DNA of 64,000 bases from an uncultured Eubacteriales bacterium (GCA_900317025.1 ONFG01000012.1:1-64000); one strand, 5' to 3'. Numbered from the stretch's first letter, positions 33,802 to 42,084 are shown. The notes: a model not told the origin generated them from the letters alone. Numbers and translations: made by a program.

Positions 33802-34665
33802 TTACTCAAGATCTTTAAGCTCTTCCAGTTCCTTGCGATTGACCTTGATCTGAGCGTCGCGAAGCACCTTTACATCGCCCGCCTTGAAGGTAGCGGGCGC
33901 GGCGTCGGGCGACTTTTTGAGCCTTACCTTGAGCACCTTGCTGATGAGATTCGATTCCACGACCGTACCCTCGCCTCCGGGCGTCATTACCGTTGCACCC
34001 TCCTTCGGGACGGTCTTGAGCAGATCGGTGTATGCAGCCTGCTCGTATTTAAGGCAGCACATGAGCCTACCGCACGTACCGGAGATCTTTACCGGGTTGA
34101 GCGAAAGCCCCTGCTCCTTCGCCATCTTGATCGAAACGGGGTGGAACTCGCCCATGTAGGAGCTGCAGCAGAAAGGTCTGCCGCAAATGCCGATGCCGCC
34201 CAGCATCTTCGCCTCGTCTCTTACGCCGATCTGGCGAAGCTCGATCCTTGTGTGGAACACGGAGGCAAGCTCCTTTACCAGGTTCCTGAAATCGACCCTG
34301 CCGTCCGCGGTGAAGTAGAAGAGTATCTTCTTGTTGTCGAAGGTATACTCCACGTTCACAAGCTTCATGTCGAGCTTTTGCTCCTCGATCTTTTTAACAC
34401 AGATTTTGAAAGCGCGCTCCTCCTTGCGCTTGTTGTCTTCGCAGCGCTTCAGGTCGGCGGCGTTCGCGCGCCTTATTATCTTTTTGAGCGGGTGGGTGAT
34501 CGTCTTGTCGGCGACCTCCTTGTTCTCTATCGCAACGCTGCCGCACTCAACGCCGCGCGCCGTTTCGACGATGACCTTGTCGTCGAGGTCAAAGTGATTT
34601 CCCGAAGGGTCGAAATAGTATACCTTTCCGACGTCCTTAAATCTTACGCCGATGATCTCAGCCAT
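33802..34665 (-). CDS. ricT: RicT/YaaT-type PSP1 domain protein
   Basis: In Bacillus, RicT works with RicA and RicF as an Fe-S complex that stimulates RNase Y-dependent RNA processing and affects sporulation and competence. The 287-residue PSP1-domain protein has the clustered cysteines GICGRPFCCSSY and SGTCGRLMCCLKYE that hold the cluster. The N-terminus VRFKDVGKVYYFDP is typical. It lies directly downstream of holB, as in Bacillus. Confidence 0.93.
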   Translation of the reverse strand: MAEIIGVRFKDVGKVYYFDPSGNHFDLDDKVIVETARGVECGSVAIENKEVADKTITHPLKKIIRRANAADLKRCEDNKRKEERAFKICVKKIEEQKLDMKLVNVEYTFDNKKILFYFTADGRVDFRNLVKELASVFHTRIELRQIGVRDEAKMLGGIGICGRPFCCSSYMGEFHPVSIKMAKEQGLSLNPVKISGTCGRLMCCLKYEQAAYTDLLKTVPKEGATVMTPGGEGTVVESNLISKVLKVRLKKSPDAAPATFKAGDVKVLRDAQIKVNRKELEELKDLE

Positions 34666-34710
34666 ATTTTTCCTCCATCTTTCGCATTTGAGCGATGTAT
34701 ATTATCGTTA

Positions 34711-35568
34711 TCAGTGGCGGCTCTCGCGGATATTTGCGCACAGCCACGTCACAAGCACATTCATATTGCAGTTGTGAGAAAGCATCTCCTGCGCCTTCGA
34801 CACGACGTCGAAAAGCTTCACGATAGAGCCGCGCTTGAGCATCCTCGTCATTCCGGTGATGTAGTCCTCATAGCCGCCCTCGCCGAGGTACTTCTCCTCG
34901 AGCGCCATCGTGAAAAACTCGCTAAGCTGCTCCAGCACCTGCTTTGTAAGCTCTCTGCTCTTCAAAAGCCTGCTCGTCGCGCCCAGCAGCGGCAGCTCGA
35001 TGTTCTGCGGCACCGCGCGCGCGATCTCGACGGCGATCTCAAACGCCTCGTCCGAAGTTTTGTCTTCGCCGCTTTGCGTAAGCTTGAAGAGCACCGAACG
35101 CGAAAGCACCGTCTTCAGAAGCAGCGTCGACTTCTCGGTCGTTATTACGAACTGGACGTTCTGCGGCGGCTCTTCGAGTATTTTCAGCAGGGCGTTCTGC
35201 GCCTCCGGTGTCATTTTGTCGAAGATGAAGTAGACCTTGCCCTGACCCTCGTTCGGCTTTATGTAGCAGTCGGCGATCATTTCGCGGATCTCTCCCACGC
35301 CCGTCGCCTGTTTGCCGCCTGTCGTTTCAACGCTGTAAACGTCAGGGTGAACGCCGTCGCGCACCTTCCGGCACGCCTTGCACACGCCGCACGGACGCTT
35401 GCCCTCGCTCTCGCAAAGGAACGCCGCCGCAAGCTCCGCCGCCGCGCTTTTCGCAAGCTGCATATCCCGGCTCTCGAAAACGACCGCATGGGGTATGCGC
35501 CGGCTGTCGGAGAGCGCCTCGAGCTGGCGGCACACCTCGCTGCCGCCAAGAAGCTTCGCAAAGCTCAC
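34711..35568 (-). CDS. holB: DNA polymerase III subunit delta'
   Basis: Clamp-loader subunit that helps open the sliding clamp. The 285-residue protein has the zinc-binding cysteines C52, C60, C63 and C66 (CGVCKAC) followed by HPDVY, and the sensor-I region MTPEAQNALLKILEEPP with the conserved SRS nearby. The P-loop is degenerate (FESRDMQLAKSA), which fits delta' subunits that do not hydrolyse ATP. It precedes ricT by 45 bp, the Firmicutes arrangement. Confidence 0.93.
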   Translation of the reverse strand: MSFAKLLGGSEVCRQLEALSDSRRIPHAVVFESRDMQLAKSAAAELAAAFLCESEGKRPCGVCKACRKVRDGVHPDVYSVETTGGKQATGVGEIREMIADCYIKPNEGQGKVYFIFDKMTPEAQNALLKILEEPPQNVQFVITTEKSTLLLKTVLSRSVLFKLTQSGEDKTSDEAFEIAVEIARAVPQNIELPLLGATSRLLKSRELTKQVLEQLSEFFTMALEEKYLGEGGYEDYITGMTRMLKRGSIVKLFDVVSKAQEMLSHNCNMNVLVTWLCANIRESRH

Positions 35569-35716
35569 GGTCTCACCTCCATCAACATACTGGTTTCTAT
35601 TCTAACACAAACGGCGCAAAACTGCAAGATAAAAGCCGCGGTGAAACGCTTTTTGCACCGCTTTTTTTCAAAAAAACAGGGTCATATCCCCGCTTGGGAC
35701 TTCTGCTTTGCCGCCC

Positions 35717-35746
35717 AAAACAAAAAGGAGCGGTCTCCCGCTCCTT
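35717..35746 (-). terminator. Terminator of the dockerin-CAP gene
   Basis: Perfect stem AAGGAGCGG (35725-35733) / CCGCTCCTT (35738-35746) followed on the minus strand by TTTTTGTTTTG. Confidence 0.88.
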
Positions 35747-35758
35747 GTATCGGCTTTA

Positions 35759-36565
35759 TTATGAAGAAAGCTCGCCGTACATACATACAATGACCCAGCT
35801 TGCGGTATTACCCGTCTTCTTCTCGCCGACGAGCAGCACCGAAAGGTTCTGATTCATGAGCATATTGTTGTAAACGTTGTAGTAGGCGCTTTCGGAACCG
35901 TTGGCTTCTATATCGTCCTGCATATTGCCAAAATAACTGGCTCCGTCATAATACTGCGCATAGCTTGCGCTTATCTCCGCCGAATTTCCTGCTCCGTATT
36001 TGATGCCGTAATCGGCAAAAACAGTCGGGAAGCCCTTGCCCGCCGAACCTGCGTAATCAGCCGCGCGTATACCCGTGTAATACTCGTTGTCCTTGTTATA
36101 TGGATCCTCGCGCTCGCGCTGCCACTGGATACAAAGCTCCTGCCCTGCCGCCATCATCGCGTCGGTGTAGTCGATCTCTTTCAAGCCTCTGCTCTTGCGC
36201 TCGGCGTTTACAGCCTCATAAAAAGCTGTTCTCTGCGCTCTGTTCGGGCAATAGCCGCTATTTTCAACGCCGTCGTGATCCTCCAGAAGCGCCTTTTCAC
36301 GGCTCGCCACTCTCTGGATAAGATATGCGTCGGCAAGCTGGACCGTACCCGATTTATCCATATCGGCAACATATTTCTGGTCGTTGTCGGCAGCGATAAG
36401 GCTAAGCTCGATCCTCTGCGCGAGGGTCGCGTCGCGCAGTGTGACCATACCGTCCCTGTTCACGTCGCCCATCAGCAGATGCGTCGCACCCACGGGAATT
36501 ACAGCCACCGACATCACCGCCGCAGCCGTTGCAGCCGAAATAAGTAAGCTTACGATCTTTTTCAT
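35759..36565 (-). CDS. Secreted dockerin protein with CAP/SCP-like domain
   Basis: A 268-residue secreted protein. Signal peptide 1-27 (ends PVGA), then a dockerin at about 31-90 with two calcium-loop repeats (GDVNRDGMVTLRDA and ADMDKSGTVQLADA), then a domain at about 105-268 that resembles bacterial CAP/SCP proteins (FYEAVNAERKSRGLKEIDY near its start, SWVIVCMYGE at its end). The function of such bacterial CAP domains is not settled. ATG 36565 is preferred over GTG 36583 because of GTGGGGA just upstream. It may attach to the same cohesin scaffold as the serpins. Confidence 0.75.
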   Translation of the reverse strand: MKKIVSLLISAATAAAVMSVAVIPVGATHLLMGDVNRDGMVTLRDATLAQRIELSLIAADNDQKYVADMDKSGTVQLADAYLIQRVASREKALLEDHDGVENSGYCPNRAQRTAFYEAVNAERKSRGLKEIDYTDAMMAAGQELCIQWQREREDPYNKDNEYYTGIRAADYAGSAGKGFPTVFADYGIKYGAGNSAEISASYAQYYDGASYFGNMQDDIEANGSESAYYNVYNNMLMNQNLSVLLVGEKKTGNTASWVIVCMYGELSS

Positions 36566-36764
36566 AGCGTTCCCCACTTTCACAGCAGCAATATTCAGCC
36601 GCTGATCATATATTATTATTCTACCGTGAACTTACGAAAAAGTCAACAGATTATCTTTAAATATTTTTATTTTTTATACTTTTTTGTTAAAATAGCGAGG
36701 TCGTTATATGAAGATCGCGCCTTTAAGCTGCTGCTCCCGCTTTGTGCGCCGCACCGCTGCCTTG

Positions 36765-37151
36765 TCAAGTAAGACCGAAGCTTATCGAGATCGCCTCGTC
36801 GACCTTCCCCATCGAGCCGGTATCGAGACAGCCCATACGCTCCTTCAAGCGGCGTTTGTCGATCGTCCTTATCTGCTCGAGCAGCACCACGCTGTCACGG
36901 GAAAGCCCGTTAGACACCGCCTCTACCCTTATATGGGTAGGCAGCGCCGCTTTGTCCTGGCGGCTCGTGATCGCCGCCGCAATGACGGTCGGGCTGTATT
37001 TATTGCCCACGTCGTTCTGCACTATCAGCACAGGGCGCACGCCGCCCTGCTCGGAGCCGACAACGGGGCTGAGGTCTGCATAGTAGATTTCTCCTCGTTT
37101 GACGTTCACATCTTTCATCTCCATAAATTCATTCTTCTCGTTAACGAGCAT
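36765..37151 (-). CDS. MazF/PemK-family endoribonuclease toxin
   Basis: A 128-residue MazF-fold protein; MazF proteins cut mRNA at short specific sequences. The family core is clear: [41 protein letters not shown] and [15 protein letters not shown] 37151 lies 7 bases after GGAG; later in-frame ATG codons exist and the protein could start as late as MKDVNVKRG. Most MazF genes follow an antitoxin gene, but none can be read in the 450 bp upstream. It may be a solitary EndoA-like housekeeping copy or the antitoxin may be elsewhere. Confidence 0.88.
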   Translation of the reverse strand: MLVNEKNEFMEMKDVNVKRGEIYYADLSPVVGSEQGGVRPVLIVQNDVGNKYSPTVIAAAITSRQDKAALPTHIRVEAVSNGLSRDSVVLLEQIRTIDKRRLKERMGCLDTGSMGKVDEAISISFGLT

Positions 37152-37216
37152 TCCCACGCTCCGGGAAGCGTTCCGTTAATAGTATTTTAGCCCTCACAAA
37201 AAGACTTTATACAATC

Positions 37217-37234
37217 GGCGGAAAATTTTCCGCC
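37217..37234. promoter_or_regulatory. Perfect 18-bp palindrome upstream of mazF
   Basis: GGCGGAAAATTTTCCGCC. On the minus strand it lies just before TTGTATAAAG, which could be a -10 region for mazF. The placement suits an operator; without a T tract it is not a terminator. Confidence 0.5.
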
Positions 37235-37367
37235 TTAATACATATTATGGCGGCAGCTCTCCGTTGACAATATCGCGCGGTCACGCGGTCGCAGGCAGTA
37301 TGCACTCCGACTTTTTCAGTATTTGACACTTTTCCCCTGCGTCCAACCAATAACCTGCACCACAAAT

Positions 37368-37426
37368 CAAGCAGTGACGCGGGCATAAAACTATAAGTTT
37401 ACTAAACTAAGCTCGCGTACTGCTTG
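37368..37426. repeat. Inverted repeat with 13-bp arms
   Basis: Arms CAAGCAGTGACGCG and CGCGTACTGCTTG pair with a single bulge around a 32-base AT-rich loop. No reading frame inside. Confidence 0.6.
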
Positions 37427-37543
37427 CAGGCGCTTGACTGTCGCACGGAAATCAATTTTTAAAAATTTAAAGTATCCTTGGCGCCTTGGAGCGGCGCGGA
37501 TTGTTTATGCTTATCGTTAGTTAGGGGCATTTTCTGCCAAAAC

Positions 37544-37572
37544 TTGACATTTGGGAGATTTTGAATCATAAT
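37544..37572 (+). promoter_or_regulatory. Sigma-A promoter of the phosphoesterase gene
   Basis: -35 TTGACA (37544-37549), 17-base spacer, -10 CATAAT (37567-37572), 30 bases before the start codon. Confidence 0.7.
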
Positions 37573-37601
37573 GATAAATAAAGAATGAAAGGAGGATCGA
37601 T

Positions 37602-38069
37602 ATGCAGATTCTTGTTGTATCAGATACACACGGTGATTACGTCACGTTTGATAAGCTGGTAAGAAGCAAGCCGAAGGCCGAGGTCGTGATCTTCTGCGGC
37701 GACGGCTTCCGCGACCTTGAAGAAGTGAAAAAGAACTACCCGGAGAAGATGTTCATCGCGGTGCGCGGCAACTGCGACTGGAGCTGCCCTCTGCCGCTTC
37801 GCGAGATCAGAACGATCGAGGGCAAAAAGTTTTACATAACCCACGGTCACCCCGAAAATGTCAAATACGGGCTTTCGGCGCTTAAAGCCCTAGCCGCAAA
37901 GGAGGAAGCCGATATCGTTCTATACGGTCATACTCACGTTGCGAATATCGAGCACGACGGCGGTATGTGGATCATGAACCCAGGGTCGCTCAGGCGCTTT
38001 GAGTGCAGCTACGGGCTTATCGATATCCAAAACGGGCAGGTGCTCATGAACACAGCGATTTTTTCGTAA
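37602..38069 (+). CDS. YfcE/MJ0936 family metallophosphoesterase
   Basis: A 155-residue calcineurin-fold phosphodiesterase. Metal-site motifs appear in order: SDTHGD (7-12), CGDG near 32, RGNCDW near 56, THGH near 80 and YGHTH near 106, with NPGS near 125. Family members cleave simple phosphodiesters in vitro; the natural substrate is unknown. RBS AAAGGAGGATCGAT is strong. Single-gene unit with promoter and terminator. Confidence 0.92.
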   Translation: MQILVVSDTHGDYVTFDKLVRSKPKAEVVIFCGDGFRDLEEVKKNYPEKMFIAVRGNCDWSCPLPLREIRTIEGKKFYITHGHPENVKYGLSALKALAAKEEADIVLYGHTHVANIEHDGGMWIMNPGSLRRFECSYGLIDIQNGQVLMNTAIFS

Positions 38070-38115
38070 ACCCGCAGACCATCACGGAATCGATCTTAAA
38101 AACGGAAACTTTTCC

Positions 38116-38142
38116 GTGCGCCTTGGAAAGGCGCACATTTTT
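38116..38142 (+). terminator. Terminator after the phosphoesterase gene
   Basis: Perfect 9-bp stem GTGCGCCTT / AAGGCGCAC (38116-38136) followed by ATTTTTAG. Confidence 0.88.
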
Positions 38143-38144
38143 AG

Positions 38145-38173
38145 TTGATTATTGGCGGTGAATGTGGTAAAAT
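38145..38173 (+). promoter_or_regulatory. Sigma-A promoter of the aminotransferase-trpS unit
   Basis: -35 TTGATT (38145-38150), 17-base spacer, -10 TAAAAT (38168-38173). Confidence 0.65.
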
Positions 38174-38207
38174 CTGAAAGGAAATATATTTCGGGAGTTG
38201 ATCTTAT

Positions 38208-39392
38208 ATGGAATACACCTTCTCCGACAGAGTGCAGACACTCAAGCCGTCAGCTATCAGAGAGATCTTTAAATACGCCGCCGACCCTACGGTCGTTTCG
38301 CTTTCCGCGGGGAATCCCTCGCCCGAGGCGTTCCCCGCAGACGAGATTGCAGAGATATCCGCGCGGATCTTCCGCGACGACCCGATCTCCGCATTGCAGT
38401 ACAGCGTTACGGAGGGTTATGCCCCGCTTCGCGAGTTCCTCACGGGCTATATGAAAGAAAAGCATAACGTCGGCTCCGGCAGCGACGATATCCTCATCAC
38501 CTCGGGCGCACAGCAGATCATGGATCTTGCGTCGAAGGCGCTTCTCAACGAGGGCGACGTTGTCATCTGTGAGAACCCATCGTTTATAGGCTCGCTCAAC
38601 ACGTTTCGCTCATATAACGCGCGCCTCGTCGGCGTTGAGATAGAGGGCGACGGCATCAACATTGCCGCGCTTGAGAAAGCCCTCGAAAAAGAAAAGCGCG
38701 CAAAGTTCATCTATACCATACCCAATTTTCAGAACCCGTCGGGCGTTACGATGAGCGAAGCAAAGCGCCGCGCGGTATATGAGCTTGCGAAAAAGTACGG
38801 CGTTCTCATTATAGAAGACAACCCCTACGGCGACCTGCGCTTTGCCGGCGAATTCCTGCCGTGTATAAAGAGCTTCGATACGGAAGGTCTTGTCATTTAC
38901 GCCGGAAGCTTTTCAAAGGTTATCTCGCCCGGTATGCGCGTGGGCTACACGATCGCCCCGAAGGAAATCATTCAGAAGATGGTCGTCTGCAAGCAGGGTC
39001 AGGACGTTCACACGAATATCTGGTCGCAGCTCGTCTGCCATGAATTCCTGACGAAATATGACTTTGACACACACCTCGCAAGGCTTCGTGAGATATACAG
39101 AAAAAAGGCGGCTTACACCATGGACCTCATGGACGAGCACCTCTCGCCGAACATCACATACAGAAAGATCGACGGCGGGCTTTTCCTCTGGTGTGACCTT
39201 CCGGATCACGTCGATATGCAGAAATTCTGCCTCGACGCCGTGAAAAACAAGGTCTGCGTCGTTCCCGGAACGGCGTTCATGGCAAACCCCGAGGACAAGA
39301 CGAACTCTTTCCGCATAAATTACTCAACGCCGACGAACGAGCAGCTTAAAAAGGGCATCGAGATACTCGGCAAAATGGCAAAGGAGCTTTAA
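38208..39392 (+). CDS. PLP-dependent class I/II aminotransferase
   Basis: A 394-residue fold-type I aminotransferase of the group related to 2-aminoadipate aminotransferases and the catalytic half of MocR regulators. PLP site: Lys237 in AGSFSKVISPGMRVGY, with IEDNPYGDL (Asp and Tyr contacts), NFQNPSG and the C-terminal FRINYSTP arginine. There is no DNA-binding domain, so it is an enzyme. The likely substrate is an aromatic, branched or aminoadipate-like amino acid. It is 4 bp from trpS. Confidence 0.87.
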   Translation: MEYTFSDRVQTLKPSAIREIFKYAADPTVVSLSAGNPSPEAFPADEIAEISARIFRDDPISALQYSVTEGYAPLREFLTGYMKEKHNVGSGSDDILITSGAQQIMDLASKALLNEGDVVICENPSFIGSLNTFRSYNARLVGVEIEGDGINIAALEKALEKEKRAKFIYTIPNFQNPSGVTMSEAKRRAVYELAKKYGVLIIEDNPYGDLRFAGEFLPCIKSFDTEGLVIYAGSFSKVISPGMRVGYTIAPKEIIQKMVVCKQGQDVHTNIWSQLVCHEFLTKYDFDTHLARLREIYRKKAAYTMDLMDEHLSPNITYRKIDGGLFLWCDLPDHVDMQKFCLDAVKNKVCVVPGTAFMANPEDKTNSFRINYSTPTNEQLKKGIEILGKMAKEL

Positions 39393-39396
39393 TAAA

Positions 39397-40404
39397 ATGG
39401 AACAGCAAACGGAAAAGAAAAAAATCGTATTCAGCGCGATCCAGCCCTCCGGCACGATCACGCTCGGCAACTACCTCGGCGCACTGAAAAACTGGGTAAC
39501 GATGCAGGACGACTTTAACTGCATCTTTGCTCTCGCCGATCTCCACACGATTACCGTAAGACAGGAGCCGGCAGCATTCCGCAAGAACGTTGCCGAGGCT
39601 TACGCTTCGCTTCTCGCCTGCGGCATCGACCCAGAGAAGAGCCTTTTCTTCATTCAGAGCCACGTCACGACCCATGCGCAGCTTGCGTGGGTGCTCAACT
39701 GCTACACGCAGTTCGGTGAGCTTTCGAGAATGACGCAGTTCAAGGATAAATCTGCAAAGCACGCCGACAACGTAAACGCAGGTCTCTTCACCTACCCCAC
39801 GCTGATGGCGGCTGATATCCTTCTCTATCAGGCGGACATGGTGCCTGTAGGCGCAGACCAGAAGCAGCACCTTGAGCTTTCGAGAAACATCGCCGAGCGC
39901 TTTAACGGTCTTTACGGCAACACCTTCAAGGTACCGGATCCGTATATCCCGAAGAACGGTGCAAGGGTAATGAGCCTGCAGGATCCTACGAAAAAGATGA
40001 GCAAGTCCGACGAAAACGTCAACTCCTTCATCACGCTCATGGACACGCCCGAGCAGATCATGAAAAAATTCAAGCGCGCCGTTACCGACTCTGAAGCAAG
40101 AGTTGCTTACGGCGAGGGCAAAGACGGCATAAACAACCTCATGAGCATCTACTCCACGATCACCGGCAAGACGTTCGAGCAGATCGAGCAAGAGTTCGAC
40201 GGCAAGGGCTACGGCGACTTCAAGACAGCCGTCGGCGAGGCGGTAGTCGAGGAGCTTCGACCCGTAAGAGAGCGCTTCGAGCGCTACATCGCCGACAAGG
40301 CATACATGAAGGATTGTTACGCAAAGTCCGCCGAGATCGCCCAGAAGTTCTCTCAAAGAACGCTCGACAAGGCGATGAAGAAGGTCGGCTTCGTTCTGAA
40401 GTAA
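39397..40404 (+). CDS. trpS: Tryptophanyl-tRNA synthetase
   Basis: Charges tRNA-Trp. The 335-residue class Ic synthetase has the HIGH-type motif TLGNYLGAL near 21-29 following IQPSG, and KMSKS in PTKKMSKSDEN near 199-208; GADQKQHLEL is the Trp-specific segment. It follows the aminotransferase by 4 bp. No T-box leader is visible upstream. Confidence 0.96.
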   Translation: MEQQTEKKKIVFSAIQPSGTITLGNYLGALKNWVTMQDDFNCIFALADLHTITVRQEPAAFRKNVAEAYASLLACGIDPEKSLFFIQSHVTTHAQLAWVLNCYTQFGELSRMTQFKDKSAKHADNVNAGLFTYPTLMAADILLYQADMVPVGADQKQHLELSRNIAERFNGLYGNTFKVPDPYIPKNGARVMSLQDPTKKMSKSDENVNSFITLMDTPEQIMKKFKRAVTDSEARVAYGEGKDGINNLMSIYSTITGKTFEQIEQEFDGKGYGDFKTAVGEAVVEELRPVRERFERYIADKAYMKDCYAKSAEIAQKFSQRTLDKAMKKVGFVLK

Positions 40405-40422
40405 TATGAGGATATAATAATC

Positions 40423-40464
40423 GAGCCATAGCATTTCCGCGGTAAAGCCGGGGGGCTATGGCTC
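40423..40464 (+). terminator. Stem-loop after trpS
   Basis: Perfect 10-bp stem GAGCCATAGC / GCTATGGCTC with a 22-base loop. Only a weak TTTT follows at some distance, so it is a doubtful terminator or part of the next gene's leader. TATAAT at about 40413-40418 lies just ahead of it. Confidence 0.45.
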
Positions 40465-40572
40465 AGTGTATAGCTTTTGCACGAGGAAATGCGTGCGCAC
40501 AGGCTGTAAGTTCAGCTATGCCTGCACCGCTGTAGCTGTTTGATCGATCGCAATTCAAAGGGGGCTGTGAGC

Positions 40573-40839
40573 GTGAGTTTGTTTAGTCCATATTTTCAAA
40601 TATCGGAACAAAATATTCTTTCCCGAGGCATTGAAAAAAACGGTCACGAATATATTGTCTATTATAACAACAAGAGCGTGAACGTAAATACCGATTTCAA
40701 GAGCATCGGTAAAAACAGATATAAGTGCTGCATATACTACAGCAGGAAGCTGTGTGATACGATCTCGGATCTTGAAAAAATTACCAAAGAGGAAATAGAA
40801 CGGCAGGCGTACGGTTCCTGGATGGACGGCGCACGCTGA
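40573..40839 (+). CDS. Hypothetical small protein
   Basis: An 88-residue protein I do not recognise. From GTG 40573 (AAGGGGG 8 bases before) it reads MSLFSPYFQISEQNILSRGI, then alternating strands (HEYIVYYNNKSVNV, NRYKCCIYYSRK) and a charged C-terminal helix (DTISDLEKITKEEIERQ). No signal peptide or membrane segment. A TTG at 40540 in the same frame would give 99 residues but lacks a ribosome site. It has an own terminator, and the leader contains several stem-loops. Probably a real lineage-specific gene. Confidence 0.5.
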   Translation: MSLFSPYFQISEQNILSRGIEKNGHEYIVYYNNKSVNVNTDFKSIGKNRYKCCIYYSRKLCDTISDLEKITKEEIERQAYGSWMDGAR

Positions 40840-40871
40840 CGACAAGACCGACCCAAACAAACAAAAAAATT

Positions 40872-40912
40872 AAGCCCGAAAGCAGTTCAAAACGCTGCCT
40901 TCGGGCTTTTCT
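40872..40912. terminator. Bidirectional terminator
   Basis: Long stem AAGCCCGAAAGCAG / CTGCCTTCGGGCTT with T-rich flanks on both strands (TTTTCTTG on plus, AATTTTTTTG on minus), between convergent genes. Confidence 0.88.
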
Positions 40913-40931
40913 TGTGCAAAGGTATCCACGA

Positions 40932-41321
40932 TCATCTTGTACTGTAATAGATAGCAGCGCCGGCGAATGCGAACGCCGCAGCGATCAGAATGACGCCTAC
41001 GATCCTTACCACACGGCTCGTCTTTTTTATGCGCCACTTCTTATAAAAGCTCTCGGGGGCGTAGGGCATTATGAGTATCGTTATCGCAAGGACAACAAGC
41101 GTCACGGCGACCATGATATTGCCGACTACAGGCGAGAACACCGCTACAATCAGCCCGACCATGATAAGCACTACGCAGGCGATATTGATAATGCCAAACA
41201 CATTCTCGGTGGCGGTACGGCGGCCGTAGAAGCGCATAGCGCGCTCCTCGCAGTCGCTGTCTTTGCAGTACATCAGATGGTAGCTGTCAAGCTCCTTACC
41301 GCAGTAATCACACTTCTTCAA
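40932..41321 (-). CDS. Zinc-ribbon membrane protein, function unknown
   Basis: A 129-residue protein. The N-terminus carries a zinc-ribbon-like motif (CDYCGKEL ... YCKDSDC), then three hydrophobic segments (IINIACVVLIMVGLIVAVF, NIMVAVTLVVLAITILI, VVRIVGVILIAAAFAFAGA). TTG 41321 is chosen because GGAG lies 8-9 bases before it; a longer frame to 41366 exists but lacks a suitable ribosome site. No family I can name. Such ribbon-plus-helices proteins are common small membrane proteins of Clostridia. Confidence 0.6.
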   Translation of the reverse strand: MKKCDYCGKELDSYHLMYCKDSDCEERAMRFYGRRTATENVFGIINIACVVLIMVGLIVAVFSPVVGNIMVAVTLVVLAITILIMPYAPESFYKKWRIKKTSRVVRIVGVILIAAAFAFAGAAIYYSTR

Positions 41322-41385
41322 AAGATCATCTCCAATCTTATCGTACAAGAAGTATTGTACAACCATATCCCCAAAAAGTCAAGCG

Positions 41386-41435
41386 GGCGGCGTGTCACCG
41401 CTAACAGTTCCGATTTTACTTTACTGTAACGATAA
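41386..41435 (+). repeat. Interspersed intergenic repeat, family 1, copy C
   Basis: Begins GGCGGCGTGTCACCGCT, then AACAGTTCCGATTTTACTTT and ACTGTAACGATA. Matches the first half of the tandem copies at 54671-54831; the second half is missing or diverged. Confidence 0.7.
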
Positions 41436-41500
41436 TTATTGATTTGTACTGCCGATAGATTCTGTGCGCGTATTGTCGGGGAACACTGTTCACCCCGTAT

Positions 41501-41531
41501 AAAAAGCCGCCTCCCATCAAGGAAAGGCGGT
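41501..41531 (-). terminator. Terminator of the rsmD-coaD-coiled-coil operon
   Basis: Minus strand: stem ACCGCC / GGCGGC extended by partly paired bases, followed by TTTTTATACGG. It lies 20 bp past the stop of the coiled-coil gene. Confidence 0.75.
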
Positions 41532-41550
41532 TTTGTGCTTTTGTGTTTTA

Positions 41551-42084
41551 TTAGTCGGCTGTGCTTTTATCGGAAACGTCGATATCGATGCTCTGTGCGC
41601 TCGGCGCTGCCGGTGCGGGAGCGGGCGTTGACGGCGCGTTCTTGAGGCTGAGAATGCTCTGCCTCTTGCGGTGGAAATCGTTGAGGTTCACGGAAAGAGC
41701 CTCTTCCGTCTTCTGAAGCACGGTGTCAACGTAGTTGTTGGTGGCGTTCTTGATCTTCTTCGAGGTGTTGTTTGCCTCGGCGATGATCCTCTGTGCCTCC
41801 TGACGAGCCTGAATAACAATCTCGCTGCTTTCGAGCATCGTCGTGCGCTGCTGGTTCGCCGCGCTTATCAAGGTCTCCGCCTGCTTTCTCGCCTCCTCGA
41901 TAATCTTGTTTCTCTCGGAAACGACACGCTTTGCCTGACGTGTTTCAGCGGGAAGATTCGCTTTGATTTCATCTATGATATCCGTGATCTGCGTCTTGTC
42001 TACCATTACCTTGTTTACAACAGGCAGCTCCTTTGAATCCTCCAAAAGGTCAGTCAGGTCTTCAAGTAATTCATCAACTTTCAT
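41551..42084 (-). CDS. Coiled-coil protein of unknown function, coupled to coaD
   Basis: A 177-residue protein, nearly all helical. Residues about 1-130 form heptad-rich segments (KRVVSERNKIIEEARKQAET, IVIQARQEAQRIIAEANNTS) reminiscent of DivIVA-like or ATP-synthase b-type coiled coils. The tail (about 145-165) is Pro/Ala-rich, then acidic. ATG 42084 overlaps the coaD stop (TAATG), with GGAGGAGG inside the coaD end, so it is translationally coupled. Similar genes beside coaD occur in many Clostridia without a known role; a scaffold or division function is only a guess. Confidence 0.7.
   Translation of the reverse strand: MKVDELLEDLTDLLEDSKELPVVNKVMVDKTQITDIIDEIKANLPAETRQAKRVVSERNKIIEEARKQAETLISAANQQRTTMLESSEIVIQARQEAQRIIAEANNTSKKIKNATNNYVDTVLQKTEEALSVNLNDFHRKRQSILSLKNAPSTPAPAPAAPSAQSIDIDVSDKSTAD

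Larger units (their letters stand above)
37152..37601. other. Structured intergenic region between mazF and the phosphoesterase gene
   Basis: No gene found. It contains a perfect 18-bp palindrome (37217-37234), a block near 37287-37305 weakly similar to the family-1 repeat core, an inverted repeat of 13 bp arms (37368-37426) whose loop holds AAAACTATAAGTTTAC, similar to the tail of the family-1 repeat, and the promoter of the next gene. Confidence 0.45.

Noticed and set aside
33739..35793. A plus-strand open frame of 684 codons antisense to ricT and holB.
   Set aside because: It lies opposite two well-identified genes, its translation is rich in Leu, Arg and His as expected for the reverse of GC-rich coding DNA, and it has no ribosome site or family match.
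39346..40434. A minus-strand open frame of 362 codons over trpS.
   Set aside because: trpS on the plus strand is certain, and the opposite frame shows only the composition of an antisense shadow.
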